From Rudaea sp. (GTDB lineage: Bacteria; Pseudomonadota; Gammaproteobacteria; Xanthomonadales; Rhodanobacteraceae): a stretch of DNA of 13,793 nt. The DNA lies in NCBI GenBank assembly GCA_025934455.1, contig JAICYA010000015.1, positions 1 through 13,793 of the forward strand, written 5' to 3'. Position numbers and translations under genes: made by a program. Positions 6,744-13,793 of this stretch are shown here, one piece after another (position 1 is the stretch's first letter; every line of letters begins with the position of its first letter). The notes beneath the pieces are model-generated. The model worked only from the letters and a program-made list of their open reading frames with translations. It was not told where the DNA came from and ran no database searches.

Positions 6744-7070
6744 ATGAACGGTATACATTTGCGTTTTTATACCTACGAGAACCGCAAGCACGGCGGCAAG
6801 CTTGAATACGAATGGCTGCTGGAATTCGCCAAGGCTCGCGGCGTTCACGGCGGCTCGGCGTTCCGCGCCATCGCCGGATTCGGCCGCCATGGCCGACTGC
6901 ACGAACAGCACTTCTTCGAGCTGGCCGGCGACGTGCCCGTGCTGGTCGAATTCATCGCCGACGAAGCCGCCGCAGATGCGCTGATCGAGGCGCTGCGCAG
7001 CGAGAACGTGAATTTGTTTTTCGCGCGCCTGCCGGCCGAGTTCGACGCCATCGAACCCGCACAGACCTGA
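6744..7070 (+). CDS. DUF190 domain protein
   Basis: This 108-aa soluble protein has the DUF190 pattern: an N-terminal strand GIHLRFYTYENRKHGGK, the helix LEYEWLLEFAKARGVHGG, then SAFRAIAGFGRHG, which is the most conserved stretch of the family. The fold is like PII/GlnB-type ferredoxin-like proteins, and DUF190 genes often lie beside crcB, as here. A regulatory or accessory role in fluoride or other ion homeostasis is therefore plausible, but the biochemical function is not established. I chose the ATG at 6744-6746, with GAGGT at 6735-6739; a GTG at 6729 in the same frame would overlap crcB by 8 bases and cannot be excluded. Confidence 0.92.
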   Translation: MNGIHLRFYTYENRKHGGKLEYEWLLEFAKARGVHGGSAFRAIAGFGRHGRLHEQHFFELAGDVPVLVEFIADEAAADALIEALRSENVNLFFARLPAEFDAIEPAQT

Positions 7071-7103
7071 GATTCGGCGCACGAAGTGCTAATCTGATCC
7101 GCC

Positions 7104-8222
7104 ATGAGCGGTTCGTCCGCACAGCGCCGCATCGAAGGCCTGCTCGCGCAGGCCGGTTTGACCGCCGGCGGGTCGCAGCCCTGCGATCCACAAATCCACG
7201 ATTTGCACTTCTACCATCGCGTGGTCGCGCACGGCTCGCTGGGCCTGGGCGAATCCTACATGGACGGCTGGTGGGACGCGGCCGACCTCGATGGCTTCCT
7301 GTTCCGCCTGCTCAGCGCGCATGTGGACGAGCGCGTGCACGGTATCGACGATGTCTGGCTGTGGCTCAAATCCAGCCTGATCAATTTGCAACGCGGGCGT
7401 CGCGCGTTCACGATCGGCGAACGCCACTACGACCTCGGCAACGATCTGTTCGAGGCGATGCTCGGCAAGCGCCTGGTGTATTCCTGCGGCTACTGGAAGG
7501 ATGCGAACGACCTCGACGCCGCGCAGGAAGCCAAGCTCGACCTGGTCTGCCGCAAGCTGATGCTGCAACCCGGCATGCGCGTGCTCGACGTCGGCTGCGG
7601 TTGGGGTGAGGCGCTGAAATTCGCCGCCGAGCGCTACGGCGTGACCGGCGTGGGCATCACCGTGTCGCACGAACAAGCCGAGTTCGCGCGTGCCCTGTGC
7701 AAGGGCTTGTCGATCGAAATCCGTGTGCAGGATTATCGTGAGGTGAACGAGCGCTTCGACCGCGTGTATTCCATCGGCATGTTCGAGCACGTCGGCGTGA
7801 AGAATTACCGTACCTACTTCGAGATCAAGCGCCGCTGCCTCGCCGACGACGGCCTCGCCCTGTTGCACTGCATCGGCAGCAACGTGTCCTCGAACCGCAC
7901 GGACCCGTGGATCGCGAAGTATATTTTTCCCAATTCCATGCTGCCGTCGGTCGAGCAGATCGCCAGTGCGCGCGAGGGCGTGTTCGTGATCGAGGATTGG
8001 CACAACTTCGGCGCCGACTACGACCGGACCCTGATGGCCTGGCACACGAATTTCGATGCCGCCTGGCCGGCGCTGGCGCCGAAATACGGCGAACGTTTCC
8101 GGCGCATGTGGCGCTTTTATCTTTGCGCATCGGCCGCCGTGTTCCGGGCGCGCCGCGACCAGCTCTGGCAGCTCGTGCTCAGCCCGTGCGGCGTGTCCGG
8201 CGGATATCGCGCGCCGCGCTAG
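7104..8222 (+). CDS. cfa: Cyclopropane-fatty-acyl-phospholipid synthase
   Basis: The enzyme adds a methylene group from S-adenosylmethionine across the double bond of unsaturated acyl chains in membrane phospholipids, which stabilises the membrane under acid or stationary-phase stress. The 372-aa product is close to E. coli Cfa (382 aa) and appears to align from memory with a constant offset of 11. The SAM-binding loop is VLDVGCGWG (160-168). The bicarbonate-site residues are all present: C128 (YSCGYW), E228 (MFEHVG), H255 and I257 (LLHCIG), and Y306 (NFGADYD). The position equivalent to E. coli C354 is a serine (S343), with a cysteine two residues earlier. The N-terminal 100 residues form the usual small accessory domain. 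The gene begins 33 bases after the DUF190 gene and may be the last of that unit or have its own promoter; the sequence GTGCTAATCT at 7086-7095 is a weak candidate. Confidence 0.96.
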   Translation: MSGSSAQRRIEGLLAQAGLTAGGSQPCDPQIHDLHFYHRVVAHGSLGLGESYMDGWWDAADLDGFLFRLLSAHVDERVHGIDDVWLWLKSSLINLQRGRRAFTIGERHYDLGNDLFEAMLGKRLVYSCGYWKDANDLDAAQEAKLDLVCRKLMLQPGMRVLDVGCGWGEALKFAAERYGVTGVGITVSHEQAEFARALCKGLSIEIRVQDYREVNERFDRVYSIGMFEHVGVKNYRTYFEIKRRCLADDGLALLHCIGSNVSSNRTDPWIAKYIFPNSMLPSVEQIASAREGVFVIEDWHNFGADYDRTLMAWHTNFDAAWPALAPKYGERFRRMWRFYLCASAAVFRARRDQLWQLVLSPCGVSGGYRAPR

Positions 8223-8328
8223 GGAATCGTCGCACCGCCAAACCAGGGCCGCCGCGGGCGTCGGCATTCCACGGCGAAGTCCGGCACGCTTGCGCTATGC
8301 TGGCGGCAGGAAACGGGAAAACTGCACA

Positions 8329-8886
8329 GTGGAATTTCCGATTACCGATTGGCTGCGGGCGGCGGGCGGCGGCGACCACGATGCCGGCGACCGCGCGTAT
8401 GCGGCCGTGTACGCCGAACTGCGCCGGCTGGCGGCGCGTCAACTCGGCCGCGGCGCGCAGGCTACGCTCACGCCCACCGCACTGGTCAACGAGGCGTTCC
8501 TCAAGCTCACCGACGGTGCGCTGGCCAATCTCAACGACCGCCGCCACTTCTTCAATCTGGCCGCGCGCGCGATGCGCCAGACCGTGGTCGATCACGCGCG
8601 CGAGCGCCTGGCGCAGAAACGTGGCGGCGGCCTGCTGCGCACCCAACTCGACGACGAAGGCACCGCCGACTCCGCCCTGGACGCGCAGCAGGCACTGGCG
8701 ATCGACCAGGCCCTGCGCGCGCTCGACGCCCAGGACAGCGAACTCGCCGAGACTTTCGCCTGGCGCGTGTTCGCCGGCCTCGCGACGCCGCAGATCGCCC
8801 AACTGCGCGGTGTCACCGAGCGCACCGTGCAACGCGACATCAACCTCGCCCGCAACTACCTGCGGCGCGCGCTCGAAGGCGCATGA
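8329..8886 (+). CDS. ECF sigma factor of the Xanthomonad (Sig-70_X6 / ECF43-like) type
   Basis: This 185-aa alternative sigma factor directs RNA polymerase to specific promoters. Region 2 spans about residues 20-95 (YAAVYAELRRLAARQLGRG, then LVNEAFLKL and RRHFFNLAARAMRQTVVDHAR), and region 4 is the helix-turn-helix at about 135-182 (ATPQIAQLRGVTERTVQRDI). It matches the Xanthomonad sigma subgroup with the hallmark TLxPTALVNEAFL. In ordinary ECF factors the residues just before LVQE are D-A-E-D; here the aligned residues 48-51 are TPTA, with no acid at all, and Thr46, Thr48 and Thr50 are available for modification. The start is a GTG at 8329-8331; GGGA at 8315-8318 is a modest ribosome site, and longer in-frame starts would run into cfa. 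Its stop overlaps the start of the Ser/Thr kinase gene by 4 nt. No anti-sigma factor gene is present. The function is therefore likely to be kinase-controlled. Confidence 0.93.
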   Translation: MEFPITDWLRAAGGGDHDAGDRAYAAVYAELRRLAARQLGRGAQATLTPTALVNEAFLKLTDGALANLNDRRHFFNLAARAMRQTVVDHARERLAQKRGGGLLRTQLDDEGTADSALDAQQALAIDQALRALDAQDSELAETFAWRVFAGLATPQIAQLRGVTERTVQRDINLARNYLRRALEGA

Positions 8887-11429
8887 GCGACGGCGCGAAC
8901 ACGCCGCTGTTCGCGCCCGCGCGCTGGCGCGAATTGCGCGTGCTGATCGATCGTCTCGAAGCGCTCGCCGCCGACGCCCGCGAACGCGAGCTGGCCGCCC
9001 TCGGCGCACGCGACGCGGAGCTGGCCGCCGCGGCGCGGGATCTGCTCGCCGAACCCATGGCTGCCGCCGCGCAACCCGAGCACGCGGTCGCACGCCTGCT
9101 GGATGAAATCGACGCCGCGATCCCGGGACGCATCGGGCCGTTCCAGCCCGTGCGCCGCATCGGCGCGGGCGGCATGGGCACAGTCTGGCTGGCCGAACGC
9201 CGCGACGCGGATTTCGTCCAGCGCGTCGCGCTCAAGCTGCTCGATGGCGACGCCGCGCGCATGGCGCAACTGGCCGCGCGCGAGCGCCGCGTGCTGGCGT
9301 CGCTGAGCCACCCCAACATCACCGCCTTCGTCGACGCGGGTACGGCGAACGACCGTGCGTGGCTGGCGATGGAGTATGTGGACGGCGAACCGCTGCTCGC
9401 GTATTGCGCGGCGCACGCGCTCGGCGCGCGCGCCCGCGTGGCGCTGTTCGACCAGGTCTGCGCCGCCGTCGCCCATGCGCATGCGCAACTGATCGTGCAC
9501 CGCGACCTGAAACCCTCGAACGTGCTCGTTGCCGGCGACGGCACGGTCAAGCTGCTCGACTTCGGCATCGCGCGCGTGCTCGACGCGAGCGACGAGCAGG
9601 CCCCGGCGACGCGCGTGTTCACGCCCGAATACGCCGCGCCCGAGCAACTGCGCGGCGAACGCGCGACCACCACGACCGACATTTACGCGCTGGGATTGAT
9701 GCTCTACGAACTGGTCAGCGGACGCCGCCTGCCGACGCTGGAACGCGGCGGCGGCGATCCGGACTGGTCCACAACCGCGCTCGCCCGCCATGCCACGGCG
9801 CCCGATGCCGCGCCACCGTCGTCCGCGATCGACGCGCGCCAGCTGCGCGGCGACCTCGGCCGCATCATCGCGCACACGCTTGCCGCCGATCCCGCACGGC
9901 GCTACGGCACCGTCGCGCAACTGCGCGCGGACCTGCGGCGCTGGCTCGAACACCGACCGCTGACGATCGCCCGGCCCAGCCTGTGCTACGTTGCGGCGCG
10001 CTTCGTGCGCCGCAATCGCGTCGCCGTGGCGATCGTCGCCATTGCCCTGCTTGCCTTGATCGGCACCACCGCATTCGCGCTGTGGCAGGCGCGGCAGGCC
10101 ACGCGCATGGCGGTGCGCGCCGAACACAGCAAGACCTTTCTCGCGGGCCTGCTCACGGACGCCAACCCGTTCCAGTCCACGCATGGCGGCAAGAACAGCA
10201 TCGCGCTGCTCGACAGCGCCGCGCGGCGCATCGACAAGGAATTCTCCGACGCGCCGGACCAGCAAGTGGAATTGCGTCAGATCATCGCCGACGCACTGTC
10301 GCGCCTGGGCGAGCCCAAGCTTGCCAACGACCTGCAACGACGCAGCGTCGAACAGATCCGCCAACTGCACGGCGAACGCTCGCCCCAGCTCGGCGTGGCG
10401 CTCGGCGTACTGGCGCAAACTGCCGAGGACAGCGGCGATATCGAAACCGCGCGCACGCAGTTCGAAGCCGCCTACACGATCCTGCAATCCACGGGCGATG
10501 CCTATCGCAGGCAGCGCATGACCGCGATGACCGGCCTGGCCAAGATGGCAAACCGGCGCAGCGATTTTGCCGAGGGCCAGCGCTGGTACGAGCGGGTCTT
10601 GCAAGAACGGCTGGCGCAGGAAGGCCCGGCGAGCCAGGACATCGCCATGGACCTGTTCAATCTCGGCGCCTGCGCGCTGTATCAGGAGCGCTATGCACAA
10701 GCCACCGATCTGATGCGGCGCGCGCACGCCATGCTCGAACACACGCTCGGCGCCGCCCATCCGCGTTTCATCTATGTCGATCTCGGCCTCGGCGTTGCGC
10801 AGATGAAATCGGGGCACATCGACGACGCGATCAAGACCCTGACCGACGCCCTGAACCTCGCTGGCGCGAACCTGAAGCCCGGCGCCGAGATGGTAGGCAC
10901 GATCCAGTCGGCGCTGGCGAGCGCACAGTGGTGCGCCGGCGACGATGCAGCCGCGATCGCGTCGGCACAGGCCGCGCGCGAAATCCTGGCCGCCGCGCAT
11001 GCGCCGACCTTGGGCGTCGCCGAACTGACCCTTGGCCGTGCGCAACTGCGTACCCACACACCGCAGGCGCTGCGCACGCTGGCGGACAGCCGCCAGCATC
11101 TGCGCGCCGACAGCGCACGCGCGGCTGGCAACGCCAAATTCCTCGCCCTCGCGCAAGCCGCGCAGGGCGCCGCTCTCGCCCAGGGCGGCGATGCCGCGCA
11201 GGGCGAGCGAGAGGCACGCGCGGCACGCACGAATCTGCTGGCGGTTTATCCTTCCGGCGGCGAGAAACTGGGCGAGATCGACGCCTACCTGGCCGATATC
11301 CTCGCCGCGCAAGGCAAAACGGGCGCCGCGCACGACCTGCGCGTGGAGGCACTGGCCACGTTCCAGCGCGTGTACGGCGATGCGCATCCGGTCACGCGCG
11401 CGCTGGCCCAGCAAATCGCTTCGCGCTAA
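8883..11429 (+). CDS. Transmembrane Ser/Thr protein kinase with C-terminal TPR-rich sensor region
   Basis: This 848-aa Hanks-type (PknB-like) kinase has a helical N-terminal leader (about 1-84), a kinase domain (about 86-355), one membrane helix (about 380-401) and a long TPR-like region (about 440-848). All catalytic elements are present: glycine loop GAGGMGTV (94-101), K118 in VALK, E134, HRDLKPSN with D208 and N213, and DFG with D226. The activation segment ends in TPEYAAPEQ. The membrane helix is preceded by RFVRRNR, so the positive-inside rule puts the kinase in the cytoplasm and the TPR region in the periplasm. The helical repeats (for example TAEDSGDIETARTQFEAAY and ALYQERYAQATDLMRRAH) would sense a ligand or protein. 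The start ATG overlaps the sigma factor stop by 4 nt, making the sigma factor the prime candidate substrate. The target genes are not visible here. Confidence 0.94.
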   Translation: MSDGANTPLFAPARWRELRVLIDRLEALAADARERELAALGARDAELAAAARDLLAEPMAAAAQPEHAVARLLDEIDAAIPGRIGPFQPVRRIGAGGMGTVWLAERRDADFVQRVALKLLDGDAARMAQLAARERRVLASLSHPNITAFVDAGTANDRAWLAMEYVDGEPLLAYCAAHALGARARVALFDQVCAAVAHAHAQLIVHRDLKPSNVLVAGDGTVKLLDFGIARVLDASDEQAPATRVFTPEYAAPEQLRGERATTTTDIYALGLMLYELVSGRRLPTLERGGGDPDWSTTALARHATAPDAAPPSSAIDARQLRGDLGRIIAHTLAADPARRYGTVAQLRADLRRWLEHRPLTIARPSLCYVAARFVRRNRVAVAIVAIALLALIGTTAFALWQARQATRMAVRAEHSKTFLAGLLTDANPFQSTHGGKNSIALLDSAARRIDKEFSDAPDQQVELRQIIADALSRLGEPKLANDLQRRSVEQIRQLHGERSPQLGVALGVLAQTAEDSGDIETARTQFEAAYTILQSTGDAYRRQRMTAMTGLAKMANRRSDFAEGQRWYERVLQERLAQEGPASQDIAMDLFNLGACALYQERYAQATDLMRRAHAMLEHTLGAAHPRFIYVDLGLGVAQMKSGHIDDAIKTLTDALNLAGANLKPGAEMVGTIQSALASAQWCAGDDAAAIASAQAAREILAAAHAPTLGVAELTLGRAQLRTHTPQALRTLADSRQHLRADSARAAGNAKFLALAQAAQGAALAQGGDAAQGEREARAARTNLLAVYPSGGEKLGEIDAYLADILAAQGKTGAAHDLRVEALATFQRVYGDAHPVTRALAQQIASR

Positions 11430-11547
11430 GCCGCGCGTTGCCCGCAACAAGTCGGCCGATATGAGCGTGGACCCGCAATTCGACGGTTTCCTCAACGTGC
11501 GCCCGGCGCCAACCACGCCGGTTAAGACACGCAATGCGGCGGCATTC

Positions 11548-11562
11548 GCGCCGTAGCGGCGC
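11548..11562. other. Small GC hairpin between the kinase gene and parC
   Basis: GCGCCG at 11548-11553 and CGGCGC at 11557-11562 form a perfect 6-bp stem around a TAG triloop, followed on the plus strand by TTCCTC. It could be a weak transcription terminator of the kinase gene, but the uridine tract is poor and stems of this size are frequent by chance in DNA of this composition. The rest of the 201-base gap holds a short open frame (11461-11556) and a parC promoter candidate. Confidence 0.2.
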
Positions 11563-11597
11563 TTCCTCGCGCGCGCCACATCGGTCGCGCTTTCCGG

Positions 11598-11603
11598 CAA
11601 AAT
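11598..11603 (+). promoter_or_regulatory. -10 candidate for parC
   Basis: The hexamer CAAAAT (4 of 6 matches to TATAAT) lies 27 bases before the parC start in an otherwise GC-rich gap, and is followed by GGCGGGA. A matching -35 at the right distance is not evident. The context resembles the GATAATGGCG at 4911-4920, which is in front of the acetyltransferase gene. It is only suggestive. Confidence 0.27.
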
Positions 11604-11630
11604 GGCGGGATTGTTTTTCCGGATCCGAAG

Positions 11631-13793
11631 ATGAACCCGCAAACCAATTACGAACAGATTCCACTCAAGGAATACGCCGAGCGCGCCTACCTCGACTATT
11701 CGATGTACGTGGTGCTCGACCGCGCCCTGCCCTTCATCGGCGACGGCTTGAAGCCGGTTCAGCGCCGCATCGTGTATTCGATGAGCGAACTGGGCCTCGA
11801 CGCCGGGGCCAAGCCGAAGAAATCCGCGCGCACCGTCGGCGACGTGATCGGCAAGTTCCACCCGCACGGCGACAGCTCGGTATACGAAGCGATGGTGCTG
11901 ATGGCGCAACCCTTCAGTTACCGCTACCCGTTGGTCGACGGCCAAGGCAACTTCGGTTCGCCGGACGATCCCAAATCGTTCGCCGCGATGCGCTACACCG
12001 AATCGCGCCTCACGCCCATCGCCGGATTGTTGCTCGACGAAATCGGCTTGGGCACGGTCGACTTCACCCCGAACTTCGACGGCACGCTCAAGGAACCCGT
12101 GTGGCTGCCGGCGCGCGTGCCGCACGTGCTGCTCAACGGCGCGACCGGCATCGCGGTCGGCATGGCCACCGACATTCCGCCGCACAATTTGCGCGAGGTC
12201 GCCAGCGCCTGCATCCACCTGCTCGACGAACCCGAAGTCAGCGTCGCGGAACTTTGCCGCCACGTCAAAGGCCCGGATTTCCCAACCAAGGCCGAAATCA
12301 TCACACCCAAGCGCGACCTGCACGCCATGTACGCCACCGGCAACGGTTCCGTGCGCTGCCGAGCGGTATACGCGATCGAGAACGGCAACGCCGTCATCAC
12401 CGCGCTGCCGTATCAGGTGTCCGGCGAGAAGATCATCGCGCAAATCGCCGAACAGATGCGCGCGAAAAAACTGCCGATGCTCGAGGACGTGCGCGACGAG
12501 TCCGACCACGAGAATCCGGTGCGCATCGTGCTGATCCCGCGCAGCACGCGCGTGGACCTGGACGAGATGATGCAGCATCTGAACGCGACCACGGACCTGG
12601 AACGCAGCTACCGCGTCAATCTCAACATGATCGGCCTGGACGGCAAGCCGCAGGTCAAGAACCTCAAGCAGATCCTCGTCGAATGGCTGCGCTTCCGCCA
12701 GCAGACCGTGACCAGGCGCCTGGAACATCGCCTGCAGAAAGTCGAGCGTCGCCTGCACTTGCTCGAAGGCCTGCGCATCGTCTTTTTGAATCTGGACGAG
12801 GTCATCCGCATCGTGCGCAGCGAGGACGAACCCAAACCCATCCTCATCGCGCGCTTCAAGTTGAGCGAAGAACAGGCTGATTACATCCTGGAAACCCGCC
12901 TGCGCCAGCTCGCGCGGCTGGAAGAAATGAAGCTCAATGCCGAGCGCGACGCGCTGGAAGAAGAACGCGCACGCATCGCGGTGACGCTGAAGTCGCCGGC
13001 GAAACTGAAAACGCTGATCAAGGACGAACTCGCCGCCGACGCGGAAAAATACGGCGACGCGCGACGCGCACCGCTGGTCGTGCGCGACGTGTCGCAGGCA
13101 CTGGACGAGGCCGCACTCGTGGTCAGCGAGCCGGTCACCGTGGTGTTGTCGGAAAAAGGCTGGGTGCGCGCGGCCAAGGGCCACGACGTCGATGCCGCGA
13201 CGCTGGGCTTCCGGGAAGGCGACAAATTCCACAACGCTGCAAAAGGCAAGACCACGCAGAACGTCGCCTTCATCGACTCGTCCGGACGCAGTTATTCGAC
13301 CCCCGCGCACACATTGCCATCGGCGCGTGGTAACGGCGAGCCGCTGACCGGACGCTTCACGCCCGCGCCGGGCGCGCGTTTCGACGCCGTCGCGATCGCC
13401 GATCCGCAGGCGCGGCTCGTGCTCGCCACGGATTTCGGCTACGGCTTCGTAACCCGGTTCGAAGCGCTGCTCGCGAACAAGAAGGCCGGCAAACAGCTCG
13501 TCAACATGGACGACGACTCCCATGTGCTCGCACCGGCGTACGTCAACGATCCAGCACGCGACCGCATCGTTGTCGCCACCAATGCGGGACACCTGCTCAT
13601 GTTTTCGGTCGCCGAATTGCCTGAACTCGACAACGGCGGCAAGGGCAACAAACTCATCGAAATTCCCAAGGCCAAGCTTGCCAGCGGCGAGCGCGCCGCC
13701 GGCATTGCCGTGGTCGCCGAAGGCAAAGGTGAAGTCACGCTCTGGGCCGGTCAGCGCAAATTGATCCTCAAGTGGGCCGACCTCGTCGAATAC
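11631..13793 (+). CDS. parC: DNA topoisomerase IV subunit A (partial, 3' end beyond window)
   Basis: ParC is the DNA-breaking subunit of topoisomerase IV, which with ParE unlinks daughter chromosomes. The reading frame is open to the last base of the window, giving 721 codons without a stop; E. coli ParC has about 750, so only the end of the C-terminal domain is missing. The winged-helix domain has [12 protein letters not shown] (77-88) and the catalytic tyrosine Y122 in AMRYTES. The quinolone-resistance positions equivalent to E. coli S80 and E84 are S82 and E86, i.e. the susceptible residues. [11 protein letters not shown] (103-113) and the [11 protein letters not shown] motif are typical of type IIA A-subunits. 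A coiled-coil region (about 355-480) and the start of the beta-pinwheel follow. The ATG at 11631-11633 has GGATCCGAAG immediately before it. [14 protein letters not shown] and the absence of a GyrA-box favour ParC over GyrA. Confidence 0.96.
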   Translation, partial: MNPQTNYEQIPLKEYAERAYLDYSMYVVLDRALPFIGDGLKPVQRRIVYSMSELGLDAGAKPKKSARTVGDVIGKFHPHGDSSVYEAMVLMAQPFSYRYPLVDGQGNFGSPDDPKSFAAMRYTESRLTPIAGLLLDEIGLGTVDFTPNFDGTLKEPVWLPARVPHVLLNGATGIAVGMATDIPPHNLREVASACIHLLDEPEVSVAELCRHVKGPDFPTKAEIITPKRDLHAMYATGNGSVRCRAVYAIENGNAVITALPYQVSGEKIIAQIAEQMRAKKLPMLEDVRDESDHENPVRIVLIPRSTRVDLDEMMQHLNATTDLERSYRVNLNMIGLDGKPQVKNLKQILVEWLRFRQQTVTRRLEHRLQKVERRLHLLEGLRIVFLNLDEVIRIVRSEDEPKPILIARFKLSEEQADYILETRLRQLARLEEMKLNAERDALEEERARIAVTLKSPAKLKTLIKDELAADAEKYGDARRAPLVVRDVSQALDEAALVVSEPVTVVLSEKGWVRAAKGHDVDAATLGFREGDKFHNAAKGKTTQNVAFIDSSGRSYSTPAHTLPSARGNGEPLTGRFTPAPGARFDAVAIADPQARLVLATDFGYGFVTRFEALLANKKAGKQLVNMDDDSHVLAPAYVNDPARDRIVVATNAGHLLMFSVAELPELDNGGKGNKLIEIPKAKLASGERAAGIAVVAEGKGEVTLWAGQRKLILKWADLVEY

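Noticed and set aside
9359..11464. A 701-codon plus-strand frame within the kinase gene
   Set aside because: The product is an Arg/Ala-rich shadow. The kinase and TPR motifs are continuous in the other frame from 8883 to 11429, so there is no sign of a frameshift.
11534..12880. A 448-codon plus-strand frame overlapping the first half of parC
   Set aside because: Its product is rich in Arg, Pro and His with no recognisable domain and it is out of frame with a textbook ParC sequence; it is a shadow frame of high-GC DNA.
8856..13592. A 4.7-kb open reading frame on the minus strand spanning the kinase gene and most of parC
   Set aside because: Its codons lie exactly on the sense codons of both plus-strand genes, so antisense stops would need the rare sense codons TTA, CTA or TCA, which this GC-rich genome avoids. 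The 201-base gap between the genes is a multiple of three and by chance also lacks them. The predicted product is a compositionally biased Arg/Gly/Ala/Val string and parC and the kinase have unmistakable motifs on the other strand.

Overview
The window looks like chromosomal DNA from a high-GC gammaproteobacterium, most likely of the Xanthomonadales (Rhodanobacteraceae/Lysobacteraceae side). I infer this from the GC-rich, rare-TTA/CTA/TCA codon use, from the ParC sequence, and from the ECF sigma factor plus Hanks-type kinase pair that is common in that order. I cannot name the genus. There are no transposases, tRNAs, rRNAs, CRISPR arrays or prophage genes. Coding density is very high and no gene-free stretch reaches 300 bases; the largest gaps are 4768-4976 and 11430-11630.

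Left part, minus strand (6-4767). Reading in the direction of transcription there is a sensor histidine kinase and its LuxR/NarL-type response regulator (4-nt overlap), then a membrane-anchored SRPBCC protein with a GyrI-like C-terminal domain, closed by a clear intrinsic terminator at 1781-1810. After it comes an ABC ATPase and ABC-2 permease pair of the GldA/GldF type (4-nt overlap). The permease stops 5 bases from the window edge, so the rest of that operon lies outside.

Middle, plus strand (4977-8222). A divergent intergenic region with an extended -10 promoter candidate and a perfect dyad leads into six closely packed genes: a GNAT acetyltransferase, a small HExxH protein, a 78-aa protein, the fluoride channel CrcB (TTG start), a DUF190 protein, and a cyclopropane-fatty-acyl-phospholipid synthase. 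Gaps are 5-33 bases, so these may be one transcription unit mixing stress and envelope functions.

Right part, plus strand (8329-13793). A Xanthomonad-type ECF sigma factor overlaps by 4 nt with a transmembrane Ser/Thr kinase carrying a C-terminal TPR-rich region. The sigma factor lacks the acidic residues normally found in region 2.2 and has TPTA instead, and no anti-sigma gene is present. This is the hallmark of sigma factors that are switched on by phosphorylation. It is the most interesting system in the window, although the family concept is already described. The window ends inside parC (topoisomerase IV subunit A), 721 codons of which are present without a stop.
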